Source: a virus. Taken from it: DNA of 28,401 nucleotides. A program made the position numbers and the translations under genes. The stretch covers positions 1 to 28,401 of IMG/VR virus record IMGVR_UViG_3300021960_000378; one strand, given 5' to 3'. Below, one piece after another: positions 1 to 7,502 of this stretch (the stretch's first letter is position 1; the number at the start of each line of letters is the position of its first letter). The notes under the pieces were generated by a model. That model worked only from the letters and a program-made list of their open reading frames with translations. It was not told where the DNA came from and searched no databases.

Positions 1-134
1 CTGCATTCTATGCTATCACCAATGGTGTAGATACTTTATATGCAACTGGTGATCTGACAACTTCACAGTCTGTAACTTCAGGTAACACATTCTCTCTAGG
101 GTCGTTCACTATCGGTATTCCTGACCCAGCATAA
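1..134 (+). CDS. 3' end of an upstream virion gene (partial)
   Basis: An open frame with codons beginning at base 3 runs in from the left edge and stops with TAA at 132-134, giving about 43 C-terminal residues. The tail is rich in Thr, Ser and Gly (it includes TSQSVTSGNTFSLGSF) and has no charged clusters, which fits a beta-rich virion protein. It ends 12 bases before the next start and is probably part of the same late operon. It lies upstream of the prohead protease, where portal-associated or head-decoration genes often sit. The family cannot be recognised from this fragment. Confidence 0.6.
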   Translation, partial: AFYAITNGVDTLYATGDLTTSQSVTSGNTFSLGSFTIGIPDPA

Positions 135-146
135 AAGGGTTAGGCC

Positions 147-1550
147 ATGTCCAGTAGGATATTACAGGAAAATACTGACCTACTTCTTACTGAAGCCAGT
201 GAACCAGTTATCAATGAGAACTTCATTGCCACTAACGGCATAACAACAAGTTCTCCAAGTCTTGACACAACAAGTATAAGTCAAGACCATAATTCTAGCC
301 CTGCTAATATAAATACTGGGCCATCTGTTCTAGCTACAACAGCTATTACACAAGACCACAACTTAAGCCCCTCTTCGGTAGTTACATCTTCCCCAGACTT
401 AGCTACAACGGCTGTAACACAAGATCACAACTTAACAGTTACAGCTATTGTATCAGGGCAAGTTGTCGTCTCTAATGCAGGTCTTGTACAAAACCATAGC
501 TTCCAAGCTAACAGCATTTCTACTGGCTCCCCTGTAGTTCCAAGTGTTTTAGCAACAGAAGCAGAAAACTTTGGTGCTACCTCAATAGTAACAGGTACAC
601 CATCACTTGGTCAGACCAGTTTAACACAGGCTCATAGCCTATCAGCATCAAACATACTGACACCTTTCCCTGATGTAGGAAGTGCAGATGATCCAAATGC
701 TATCATAGTTCAAGAGATACGGGAAATAGAGCAAATGTTCGGTGGTTGGCAAAGACGTACATATGAAGTACCTGATGGTCGTCTTGTACAAGCTGAACGT
801 GAGATACAAGCTCTTACTGGTGATGTAGTATCTATTGACCGTAAAGCTAAGTCTCTTATCAAGTTTGGTAAGTCAGCAGATTTAACTGCAAATACATTAG
901 AGACTGTATGGACTGTTGGCGGTAACGAGACTTACGTAACAGATAACACGATTGAGTATATCTCTAGCTCTTCTGCATTAGACAACCAAACTATTAAGCT
1001 AGAGTGTCATACGGTTTCTGGAACTGGTACTGATGCAAAGTTTACTTTCTTAGTACAGGAAGTGACACTTAACGGTCAGACACCCGTTGCCCTGACAACA
1101 CCTGTAGCTCGTGTATCTCATGCCTATAATGCCAATGGTACAGAACTTGTTGGTCGTGTAACTGTATACGAGAATACGACAGTGGTTGGTGGTGTACCAT
1201 CAGACCCAACAAAGATACACATTGACATTCCTCAAGGTCTCCAAGGTTCTTTCAAGGGTGCAACTACTTTCAGTGATAGTGACTACTATATTCTCACTGG
1301 TGGGTTTGGGTCAGTCAGTAAGAAACAAGAAGCTAACGTCGACTTCTACTTAGAGGTAAGAGAAGCTGGTGGTGTCTTTATTCAACGTGCTGCTGTAAGT
1401 GGCTCTACAGGTGGCCCTTGGGATATTGACTTAGACCCTGCTGTTATCGTCCCTAAGAATGCTGATGTAAGAATAAGAGCAGACTCTGCTACAAACAACG
1501 CCGTAGTATTTGGGGTCTTCAAAGGATATCTAGCGAAGGTTATTGGTTAA
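147..1550 (+). CDS. Virion structural protein with 23-residue repeats, possible head fibre or appendage
   Basis: 467 residues. Residues about 23-170 contain six copies of a Ser/Thr-rich unit of about 23 residues centred on TQDHNL and ending in a TGxP-like turn; the conserved His falls at 48, 71, 94 and 117. A short helical stretch (about 184-235) follows, with QEIREIEQMFGGWQRRTYEV at its start. The C-terminal 230 residues look beta-rich (VTLNGQTPVALTTPVARV, then VDFYLEVREAGG) and resemble the C-terminal domains of head-appendage-like proteins of other marine phages; that resemblance is from memory. There is no signal peptide. It sits directly before the prohead protease and overlaps it by one base, so a head-surface or neck role is likely. 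The start at 147 follows an AGG-containing ribosome site. Confidence 0.7.
   Translation: MSSRILQENTDLLLTEASEPVINENFIATNGITTSSPSLDTTSISQDHNSSPANINTGPSVLATTAITQDHNLSPSSVVTSSPDLATTAVTQDHNLTVTAIVSGQVVVSNAGLVQNHSFQANSISTGSPVVPSVLATEAENFGATSIVTGTPSLGQTSLTQAHSLSASNILTPFPDVGSADDPNAIIVQEIREIEQMFGGWQRRTYEVPDGRLVQAEREIQALTGDVVSIDRKAKSLIKFGKSADLTANTLETVWTVGGNETYVTDNTIEYISSSSALDNQTIKLECHTVSGTGTDAKFTFLVQEVTLNGQTPVALTTPVARVSHAYNANGTELVGRVTVYENTTVVGGVPSDPTKIHIDIPQGLQGSFKGATTFSDSDYYILTGGFGSVSKKQEANVDFYLEVREAGGVFIQRAAVSGSTGGPWDIDLDPAVIVPKNADVRIRADSATNNAVVFGVFKGYLAKVIG
213..656 (+). repeat. Six in-frame protein repeats, about 69 bases each
   Basis: Tandem coding repeats inside the virion protein gene. The period is 23 codons between the first four conserved His codons; the fifth copy has lost the His and is slightly longer, and the sixth has it again at residue 163. 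At the DNA level the second and third copies are most alike, with CTACAAC, then ACACAAGA, then CACAACTTA in the same order. The others have diverged, so this is an old duplication and not a recent slippage tract. Confidence 0.75.
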
Positions 1551-2770
1551 TGCCTAAGACTGCACTACAGAACAAAGTAAAAGAACACAACAAGAAATCC
1601 AAGCATAAAGTAACTATGCGGATGTTGGAGCAAGTATATGATCGTGGTGTTGGAGCCTATCGTACGAACCCTAGTTCTGTTCGCCCTAATGTTAAGTCCC
1701 CTGAACAATGGGCTATGGCTCGTGTTAATAGCTTTCTACGCATTGTCAGTGGTTCTAAGTCTGCAAACCATGATAAAGACCTACTACCCTCATCTCACCC
1801 TTCCTCAAGCAAGAAGAAGATGCTAAAAGCTCAGTACGCTAACGATATCTTCACGACAGAGATGGAAGCCCGTAGTCGTTCTATGGATATGGGATTAGGT
1901 GGTGCTATCCACGTACATGAGTATGATGGTCAGGCAGTCTATATGCCAGCTATCAACCACGACGAATACCTAGACTACTATGAGAGGCTTGCAGAGAGCC
2001 AAAGTGAGCTTCGTGGGGAAGAGTACCCAGAAGAGGAAGAAGGCCACTCAGTGGATCGCCTAGAGGCTCTCAGGGTAATAGTACAAGAGATTATGAAAGA
2101 AGAATTTGCCAAGGCTGAGTACCAAGGCGAGAAAGTAACTTTAAACAAGCCTCGTCGTATTCAAGGTGGTAATAAGAAGTTTGAAGTTTTCGTTATGGAT
2201 GGGGGCAAGGTTAAACGTGTGACCTTTGGTGACCCTAACATGGAAATCCGTAGAGACAATCCAAAGGCTCGTGCTAATTTCCGTAGTCGTCATTCATGTG
2301 ATACTGCAACAGATAAGACATCTGCTCGTTACTGGTCTTGTCGTATGTGGGAAGGAGGCACATCAGTGTCTGAACTAACGAAGAGTGTCGAAGGCCAAAT
2401 CTTAAAGGCTGATGACGAACAACGTATGGTCTATGGTTGGGCCTCTGTAGTAACCGAAAAGGGTGAACCAGTAGTTGACCGCCAAGGCGATGTAATTGAA
2501 CCTGACACACTAGTTCATGCCGTAAATAAGTTTATGGAGCATGTTCGTGTAGGTAAAGAGATGCACAAAGGGGATCAGATTGGGGCGGTTATCCACTCCA
2601 TGCCAGTCACTAAAGAGATCGGTGATTCCCTTGGCATTCAGAGTGACCGTGAAGGTTGGATCGTAGCGTTTAAAGTATATAACGATGACGTTTGGGCCAA
2701 GGTCAAATCTGGTGAGTTAGCGGCCTTCTCTATTGGGGGTCGTGCAATCAAGGAGGACTACAGTGCCTAA
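1550..2770 (+). CDS. Prohead maturation protease (XkdF-like) fused to two phage domains
   Basis: 406 residues. Residues 1-90 resemble the DUF5824 type (QVYDRGVGAYRTNP, EQWAMARVNSFLR). Residues 200-267 carry the phage module with KKFEVFV, VTFGDPNMEIRRDNPKARA and YWSCRMW, with Cys250 and Cys264 possibly pairing or binding metal. Residues about 285-403 look like an XkdF/S78-type prohead protease: VVDRQGDVIEPDTL, a His at 339 in MHKGDQ, and Ser394 in FSIGGRA as the likely catalytic pair. In tailed phages such proteases trim scaffold and capsid proteins in the procapsid. It starts in the stop codon of the preceding gene and overlaps the scaffold-like gene by 8 bases. The order protease, scaffold, decoration, capsid supports the call. 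Confidence 0.8.
   Translation: MPKTALQNKVKEHNKKSKHKVTMRMLEQVYDRGVGAYRTNPSSVRPNVKSPEQWAMARVNSFLRIVSGSKSANHDKDLLPSSHPSSSKKKMLKAQYANDIFTTEMEARSRSMDMGLGGAIHVHEYDGQAVYMPAINHDEYLDYYERLAESQSELRGEEYPEEEEGHSVDRLEALRVIVQEIMKEEFAKAEYQGEKVTLNKPRRIQGGNKKFEVFVMDGGKVKRVTFGDPNMEIRRDNPKARANFRSRHSCDTATDKTSARYWSCRMWEGGTSVSELTKSVEGQILKADDEQRMVYGWASVVTEKGEPVVDRQGDVIEPDTLVHAVNKFMEHVRVGKEMHKGDQIGAVIHSMPVTKEIGDSLGIQSDREGWIVAFKVYNDDVWAKVKSGELAAFSIGGRAIKEDYSA
2750..2756 (+). promoter_or_regulatory. Strong ribosome binding site that sets a GTG start
   Basis: AAGGAGG lies six bases before GTG at 2763-2765, inside the end of the protease gene. It supports initiation at this GTG and not at the in-frame ATG at 2733, which has no such site. 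Confidence 0.75.
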
Positions 2771-3560
2771 CTTATTGAAACAGCTTGAACTGGATGAATT
2801 GTCCCTAGTGGATCGTCCTGCCAATGCACAGGCAATGGTCTCCTTGTTCAAGCGTGATGATTCCAATGGAGATAACATGGAACAAGAAGTAGACAAAATG
2901 TCAGACGACCTAAAGGCAAAGCTAAAGCCTTACATGGACAAAGGCATGAATGAAGAAGAAGCTATGAAGGCTTATGAAGCAGAAATGAAGAAGTCTGAAG
3001 CGGTAGAAATCGACGAGCTTGATATTATCAAAGCAGAAAACGATGCCCTTAAAATTCAGAACGAAGACCTTCGTAAAGCTCTAATTGAGAACGGCTTTGT
3101 AATTAAAGCAGACTCAATCGAAAAGAAAGCAGAACCAGAGTACATTGAGTATGAAGGTGAGCAAATCAACAAAGCTGATGTACCAGCGGTTATTTTGAAA
3201 GCACTAGAAGAGGCTGAACTAGCTAAAGCTGATGCAGAACTAACCAAACGTGCAACAGAAGCTCTTCCACACTTTGCAGAAGACGTAGCAAAATCGCTTG
3301 TCGCAGAGTTTGGCGAAGTAGAAGCCGTAATGGAATCTCTAAAAGCTGCTGATGCGACCTTCGCAGAAAGCATGGAAGAAGTCGGAAAATCAGACGCAGA
3401 TGGCGAGTTTGCAACTGCTGCTGATAAAATGGAATCTCTTGTCAAAACCTACATGGAAGAGAACAAGATGAAAAAGGGTGAGTATGCTAAAGCATATGCT
3501 GCTGTAGCTAAAACCGACGAAGGTAAAGCCCTAATCAACAAAAGCTATAAAGGGGAATAA
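2763..3560 (+). CDS. Capsid assembly scaffold-like protein
   Basis: 265 residues from the GTG start. It opens with LELDELSLVDRPANAQAMVS, a motif that in many phages sits at the end of XkdF-type proteases. The rest is acidic, rich in Ala, Glu and Lys, strongly helical and probably coiled-coil around residues 75-110 (ELDIIKAENDALKIQNEDLR), which is the usual look of scaffolding proteins. It lies between the protease and the decoration and capsid genes, where scaffold genes belong. The protease-junction motif at its N-terminus suggests that protease and scaffold were one polypeptide in an ancestor and are now split by an 8-base overlap. It could also be an assembly cofactor; no enzyme motif is seen. 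Confidence 0.7.
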   Translation: MPNLLKQLELDELSLVDRPANAQAMVSLFKRDDSNGDNMEQEVDKMSDDLKAKLKPYMDKGMNEEEAMKAYEAEMKKSEAVEIDELDIIKAENDALKIQNEDLRKALIENGFVIKADSIEKKAEPEYIEYEGEQINKADVPAVILKALEEAELAKADAELTKRATEALPHFAEDVAKSLVAEFGEVEAVMESLKAADATFAESMEEVGKSDADGEFATAADKMESLVKTYMEENKMKKGEYAKAYAAVAKTDEGKALINKSYKGE

Positions 3561-3562
3561 TT

Positions 3563-3934
3563 ATGGCTGTAATGCAATCCCGTGACACACGGACATTCAT
3601 TGCTGGCGAAGACCTATCGTCGGCACAATTTAAATTCGTAACACTAGAGTCAGACGGTCAAGTTGATCTAGCTGATTCTGCTGGTGAAAACTGCGTTGGC
3701 GTTTTGATTAACGACCCAGCCGCTGCTGAAGCTGCAACTGTTGTTATGTCTGGTAAGGTAATGGTAACTGCTGGCGGTACAATCGCTGCTGGTGCTGCTG
3801 TTGCAACAGACGCTTCAGGTGATGCAGTAACTGCTTCCACAGGTAACATCGTAATGGGTTATGCTACAGAAGCAGGTGTAGACGGTCAGATTATCGCAAT
3901 CGAATTGATCCAAGGCGGCAACGCTGCGGCGTAA
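3563..3934 (+). CDS. Head decoration/stabilisation protein (DUF2190 family)
   Basis: 123 residues, small and beta-rich, with alternating Ala, Gly and Val and almost no aromatic core. The pattern GVLINDPAAAEAATVVMSG, then VTAGGTIAAGAAVATDASG, then IVMGYATEAG is typical of the DUF2190 family, which forms trimers on the capsid surface or stabilises it. It is two bases downstream of the scaffold-like gene, has an AAGGGGA ribosome site and immediately precedes the major capsid gene, the usual position for a cementing protein. Confidence 0.8.
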   Translation: MAVMQSRDTRTFIAGEDLSSAQFKFVTLESDGQVDLADSAGENCVGVLINDPAAAEAATVVMSGKVMVTAGGTIAAGAAVATDASGDAVTASTGNIVMGYATEAGVDGQIIAIELIQGGNAAA

Positions 3935-3959
3935 CCAGCAATAGGAAGGAAATAGAACA

Positions 3960-4940
3960 ATGCCATTGCTAACACCAAATTCGGTACATATCGATCAGCC
4001 GTTGACTAACCTCACAATCGCTTATGTACAAGACCAAGCTAACTTTGTCGCTGACAAGGTTTTCCCAACAGTAGGCGTAGACAAGCAGTCTGACAAATAC
4101 TACATCTATGACCGTGACAACATGAACCGTTCAGGTGATGTTAAGGCTCTTGCACCACGCACAGAAGTCAACCGCATCGGTATGTCACTATCAAACGCAT
4201 CATTCTATGCTGATGTCTATGGACTAGGTATGGACTTCGACCAGCAAACTCTTGCTAACGAAGATGCAGCACTAGACATTCGTGCAGCAGGTGCGCAGAC
4301 ACTGACAACTCGCTTGTTGATCCACCGTGAAGAGCAGTTTGCTTCAAACTTCTTCGCAGCATCAATCTGGGGTTCAGAGTCAACACCATCAAACTTGTGG
4401 TCAGACTACACAAATGGTACACCAATCGCAGATGTAACAACTGCTCGTCGTACTATGCAGCTTAAGTCTGGTGGCTTCAAGCCAAACACAATGGTTGTCG
4501 GTAAAGAAGTTCGTGACGTTCTTATCAACCACCCAGACATCCTAGCACGTCTAAACGGTGGTGCGACAGTAACAAATACTGCGCTTATCACAAACGCTAA
4601 GTTGGCTGAAATCTTTGAAGTAGAAAACTTCTACGTCATGGAAGCGGTTAAGAACACATCAGTTGAGGGTGTTGCAGAAAGCAACGCATTCATCGGTGGT
4701 AAACATGCTCTATTGGTACACACACCAGCATCAGCGGGTCTAATGACACCAGCAGCAGGTGTAACCTTCGCATGGAACAACCTACAAGGTGTAAACAACT
4801 TGGGTATCACTGTAGAATCATTCTCAGACGATGCTCTTAAGCGTCAGCAAGTTGCAGAACACATCCAAGTTAAGATGTCCTATGACATGAAAGTCACAGG
4901 TGCAGACTTGGGTTACTTCTTCGACACAGTTGTAGCTTAA
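3960..4940 (+). CDS. Major capsid protein
   Basis: 326 residues, a normal size for an HK97-fold shell protein. Features seen: an extended N-terminal arm (MPLLTPNSVHIDQPLTNL), a middle section with RLLIHREEQFASNFF that looks like the long spine helix, and a C-terminal beta-rich part with WNNLQGVNNLGITVESFSDD. The codon choice is strongly biased and even, as expected for a highly expressed gene. An AGGAAGGA ribosome site precedes the ATG. The order protease, scaffold, decoration, capsid makes the assignment firm, although the fold is inferred from context and not from a structural match. Confidence 0.85.
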   Translation: MPLLTPNSVHIDQPLTNLTIAYVQDQANFVADKVFPTVGVDKQSDKYYIYDRDNMNRSGDVKALAPRTEVNRIGMSLSNASFYADVYGLGMDFDQQTLANEDAALDIRAAGAQTLTTRLLIHREEQFASNFFAASIWGSESTPSNLWSDYTNGTPIADVTTARRTMQLKSGGFKPNTMVVGKEVRDVLINHPDILARLNGGATVTNTALITNAKLAEIFEVENFYVMEAVKNTSVEGVAESNAFIGGKHALLVHTPASAGLMTPAAGVTFAWNNLQGVNNLGITVESFSDDALKRQQVAEHIQVKMSYDMKVTGADLGYFFDTVVA

Positions 4941-4952
4941 TATATTTTTACT

Positions 4953-4974
4953 GGGGGCTGCTTCGGTGGCCCTC
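4953..4974 (+). terminator. Hairpin with a cUUCGg tetraloop after the capsid gene
   Basis: GGGGGCTGC, the loop TTCG and GTGGCCCTC can form a nine-pair stem (three G-U pairs) closed by the very stable C(UUCG)G loop. It starts 13 bases after the capsid stop codon. There is no clear T-run after it, so it may be a weak or leaky terminator or a 3' stabiliser of capsid mRNA. Confidence 0.5.
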
Positions 4975-4998
4975 ATATTCCCGACGAATAGGTGACAC

Positions 4999-5394
4999 AT
5001 GATCCGACCAGAGAATTTACCTTTTCAGTTTGACCGACCAGTATTCTTTCGCCTTCCTACTTTTGCAGCAGGTAAACAGTATGAAGCTGGTGACGAGTTT
5101 AAGTGGAAAGAGTTAGGTGTAAACGAAGACAATGTACTAATCATGTACAAAGAACGTAGACTACACCATAACAAAGAACTAGAAGTTAAACGTAAAGTTG
5201 GTGATGGACTAGAAGAGCTAGATGTAACTGGATTACACGCTGTTGTAGATAACATCAACAATAAGGTTAAAGCTAAGACTACATCACAAGCTGACTTTGA
5301 CCGTAAGAAATGTAAGAAGTCTAAGATTGCAGATAAGCAACGGGGACTGATTAGAAGCTGGCGTAGAACATACGGACATTATGAGGTAGACTGA
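4999..5394 (+). CDS. Unknown neck-region protein
   Basis: 131 residues. The first half has a compact beta-like look (FDRPVFFRLPTFAAGKQY, then FKWKELGVNEDNVLIMYK); the second half is very basic (KCKKSKIADKQRGLIRSWRR) and may contact DNA or a partner. There is no signal or membrane segment. It lies between the capsid gene and a head-tail connector gene, with an AGGTGAC ribosome site, and overlaps the next gene by one base. Position suggests a role in head completion, but no family is recognised. Confidence 0.6.
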   Translation: MIRPENLPFQFDRPVFFRLPTFAAGKQYEAGDEFKWKELGVNEDNVLIMYKERRLHHNKELEVKRKVGDGLEELDVTGLHAVVDNINNKVKAKTTSQADFDRKKCKKSKIADKQRGLIRSWRRTYGHYEVD

Positions 5395-5852
5395 TGGCTT
5401 GGAGTTATGATGCAACTGATTTAGATACGGCTACCTCGTCTGGTCGGCTAAATTCTGTTCGTTTGCTTATCGGTGATACTGATACAAATGACCAGCAGGT
5501 ACAAGACGAGGAAGTTACATTTGCTCTATCAGAGAATAGTAACAATGTCTATCTAGCTGCATCATGGCTTGCTCGTACAATCTCAAGTCAATATGCCCGT
5601 AAGGTTGATGTACAATTAGATGGTGCTTTATCAGCTAAGTACAGTCAGCTTTCACAACAATATTATAAACTGGCAGAACGTCTAGAGTATCAAGGTAAGA
5701 AAGCTAATGCTACTCTTGGTATTAAGGCTGGCGGTATCTCAATCGCCTCTGTAGAATCAGTACGACAGAACACTGATCGTATCCTGCCAGCATTTAGAGG
5801 TGACAGGTTCCGTAACCCGCCAAATTATCGTGATGAAGTAGACTACGATTAA
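5394..5852 (+). CDS. Head-tail connector (adaptor) protein
   Basis: 152 residues. The opening has the form seen in gp6/gp15-like adaptors (SVRLLIGDTDTNDQQVQDEE, then LAASWLARTISSQYARKVDV): a short lead, an acidic turn and a helical bundle. The C-terminus is polar and may be a flexible arm. It shares one base with the preceding stop codon and is followed by genes of the stopper and tail-completion type, the canonical neck order. Adaptors bind under the portal ring. The assignment is by pattern and order. Confidence 0.7.
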   Translation: MAWSYDATDLDTATSSGRLNSVRLLIGDTDTNDQQVQDEEVTFALSENSNNVYLAASWLARTISSQYARKVDVQLDGALSAKYSQLSQQYYKLAERLEYQGKKANATLGIKAGGISIASVESVRQNTDRILPAFRGDRFRNPPNYRDEVDYD

Positions 5853-5862
5853 GGGGTCTTAG

Positions 5863-6225
5863 ATGGCTAGTTTTAACAGCAATGACTTCTTAAGGTTGGT
5901 CAGAGATTTTGGTGAACCTCTAACCTTAACCAAAAAGACCACAGCAGGTACTTATGACCCTTCTTCGGGGAGTGTCACAGGTTCAGCTACCACTAATTAT
6001 AATTGTACAGGTTACTTCTATAATTATGAGTATGGTACTATTCCAACAGTAGATGAGATTGCTAGAGGTACTCGTCGTTGTGTTATCTCTGCGCTAGATT
6101 TACTTGTAGAGCCTGAAGATGGAGACTTAATTTCAGGTAGTGGTGATGATGTTAAGGTTCATAGAGTAACCACTATTTACTCAGCAGGGACTAAAATCTG
6201 CTATATCTGTCATGTGAGGGAGTGA
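5863..6225 (+). CDS. Head closure (stopper) protein
   Basis: 120 residues, beta-rich. Features seen: LRLVRDFGEPLTLTKKT at the start, then a middle strand with CTGYFYNYEYGTIPTVDEIARG, and a C-terminal half with PEDGDLISGSGDDVKVHRV. The phrase about a value needing to be above or within a threshold of position along the gene suits the small beta-barrel of gpFII/gp16-like stoppers, which close the connector channel until the tail attaches. The ribosome site is AAGGGGT. It overlaps the next gene through a shared stop/start. Confidence 0.6.
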   Translation: MASFNSNDFLRLVRDFGEPLTLTKKTTAGTYDPSSGSVTGSATTNYNCTGYFYNYEYGTIPTVDEIARGTRRCVISALDLLVEPEDGDLISGSGDDVKVHRVTTIYSAGTKICYICHVRE

Positions 6226-6623
6226 TGCTTAAGACTACACTTAAGATTAACCCATCTCTCCGCAAGAAGTTTGATGCATTAGAGCAAAGAGCAGAAGACG
6301 CTGTAAGGGATAAACTCACTGATATAGCTCAGACTGCTGTTACTGCCTCTCCTGTAGACACAGGTGCTTATGTAACCTCATTTTCCTACACTGTAGGTGC
6401 TGGTCGCCCAAGAGGTAAATCTTCAGCTAACAGACCAACAGGTCAAAATGCTCAAGCTATGCGACAAGAAGGTTTCAGTAATCTTTTACAGGACATCAAT
6501 AAGATGCCAAACCTTCTTAACACGACAGCTATCACATTAAGAAATGGCTCACCTCACGCTACTGCTGTAGAATACAAACATGGGTATCATGTATTTGCTA
6601 AAGTAAGGAATATTCATGGTTAA
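6225..6623 (+). CDS. Tail completion / neck protein (HK97 gp10-like)
   Basis: 132 residues from the ATG at 6225; the GTG just upstream at 6222 would add one residue. The N-terminal helix (FDALEQRAEDAVRDKLTDIA) followed by SPVDTGAYVTSFSY and, near the end, SPHATAVEYKHGYHVFA are the marks of the gp10/neck family that joins tails to heads. Such proteins often end shortly after the VEY motif, so it seems intact. The downstream HNH gene begins inside its last eight bases. Confidence 0.7.
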   Translation: MLKTTLKINPSLRKKFDALEQRAEDAVRDKLTDIAQTAVTASPVDTGAYVTSFSYTVGAGRPRGKSSANRPTGQNAQAMRQEGFSNLLQDINKMPNLLNTTAITLRNGSPHATAVEYKHGYHVFAKVRNIHG

Positions 6624-7074
6624 GGTTTGTACAAAATGTGGTGAAACAAAACCTTTACAGAGCTTCCATAAAAACAGCCAACAAAAATCTGGGTTGAGTC
6701 CTAGTTGTAAAAGTTGTAAGTTGTCTGTAAACAATGCTTGGATTGAAAACAACAGACAGCGTAAAAGAGATTATGACCGTGAATATATAAAGGGATGGTC
6801 TAACCTTAACAAAAATAAAAGGGCATCTTCTGAAGCTAAACGAAGAGCTACAAAACTTAATGCTACGCCAAACTGGTTGACTAAAAAACAACTTTTGGAA
6901 ATATCCAATTTATATTGGTTAGCAAAAGACTTAAGAGCAGTTACTGGTAATGATTATCATGTAGACCATATTATACCATTAAGAGGTAAGAATGTATGTG
7001 GTCTTCATGTACCTTGGAACTTACAAGTTTTACCAGCAGATATAAATATCAGGAAAGGTAACCGTCTTGCCTAG
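6616..7074 (+). CDS. Free-standing HNH homing endonuclease, copy 1
   Basis: 152 residues. An N-terminal CxxC pair of motifs (Cys5/Cys8 and Cys31/Cys34) looks like a zinc ribbon. A basic, Asn- and Lys-rich linker follows, and the C-terminal HNH nuclease core has H115-V-D-H118-I-I-P-L, WNLQV with Asn135, and a final Asn149. HNH enzymes of this type nick or cut DNA and spread by gene conversion. It overlaps both neighbours by eight bases and separates two neck genes that are normally adjacent, so it looks like an insertion that disturbs neither. Its A/T-rich codons differ from those of the structural genes around it. A second related copy lies at 11494-12012. Confidence 0.9.
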   Translation: MVKVCTKCGETKPLQSFHKNSQQKSGLSPSCKSCKLSVNNAWIENNRQRKRDYDREYIKGWSNLNKNKRASSEAKRRATKLNATPNWLTKKQLLEISNLYWLAKDLRAVTGNDYHVDHIIPLRGKNVCGLHVPWNLQVLPADINIRKGNRLA

Positions 7075-7489
7075 TATACATAACGATATTCGTGCTGCTT
7101 TAGAGACAAAACTGTCAAATGTTTCTGGTTTGCCTAGCATAGCATATGAGAATGTTACATTCGATCCGACAACAGGTACAAGTTATGTCAAGTGCCAGTA
7201 CGTCCCGACACTCCGTAGACCTGCTGTAAGAGGCTTAAATCCACAACAGAGATACCAAGGTGTATTTACTGTTCTTGTTTATGTCCCAGAGGGTAACGGC
7301 CCCGCTACTGCTGATGACTTAGCTAATAAAGTTATAGAAGACTTTGAAGCTACCACAGACATTAGCTTTACTAACTCGTCCGATGAGACAATCATAGTGT
7401 CCATAGATTATGCTGAGAGACAGCAAGGCTTCGTGGACAGTCCTTGGTACTATGTTCCGATTGATATCGGCTGGTACATATATAATTAA
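7067..7489 (+). CDS. Tail terminator protein (DUF4128-like)
   Basis: 140 residues from a TTG start, preceded by AGGAAAGG eight bases upstream within the HNH gene. The pattern RAALETKLSNVSGLPSIAYE, then YVKCQYVPTLRRPA and YQGVFTVLVYVPEGNG, matches DUF4128/tail-terminator proteins, which cap the growing tail tube and meet the connector. It comes immediately before the tail-tube gene, the normal place. The TTG start directly after an inserted gene is noteworthy, because most late genes here use ATG. Confidence 0.75.
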   Translation: MPSIHNDIRAALETKLSNVSGLPSIAYENVTFDPTTGTSYVKCQYVPTLRRPAVRGLNPQQRYQGVFTVLVYVPEGNGPATADDLANKVIEDFEATTDISFTNSSDETIIVSIDYAERQQGFVDSPWYYVPIDIGWYIYN

Positions 7490-7502
7490 TTAGGAGAATA
7501 AA

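Noticed and set aside
3056-3445. Minus-strand frame opposite the scaffold-like gene
   Set aside because: It is Ser/Ala-rich, the expected reverse reading of Glu/Ala/Lys-rich codons, and therefore an artefact.
6225-6623. Truncation of the gp10-like gene by the HNH insertion
   Set aside because: The VEY motif and a short tail after it are present and the length fits the family, so the gene appears complete.
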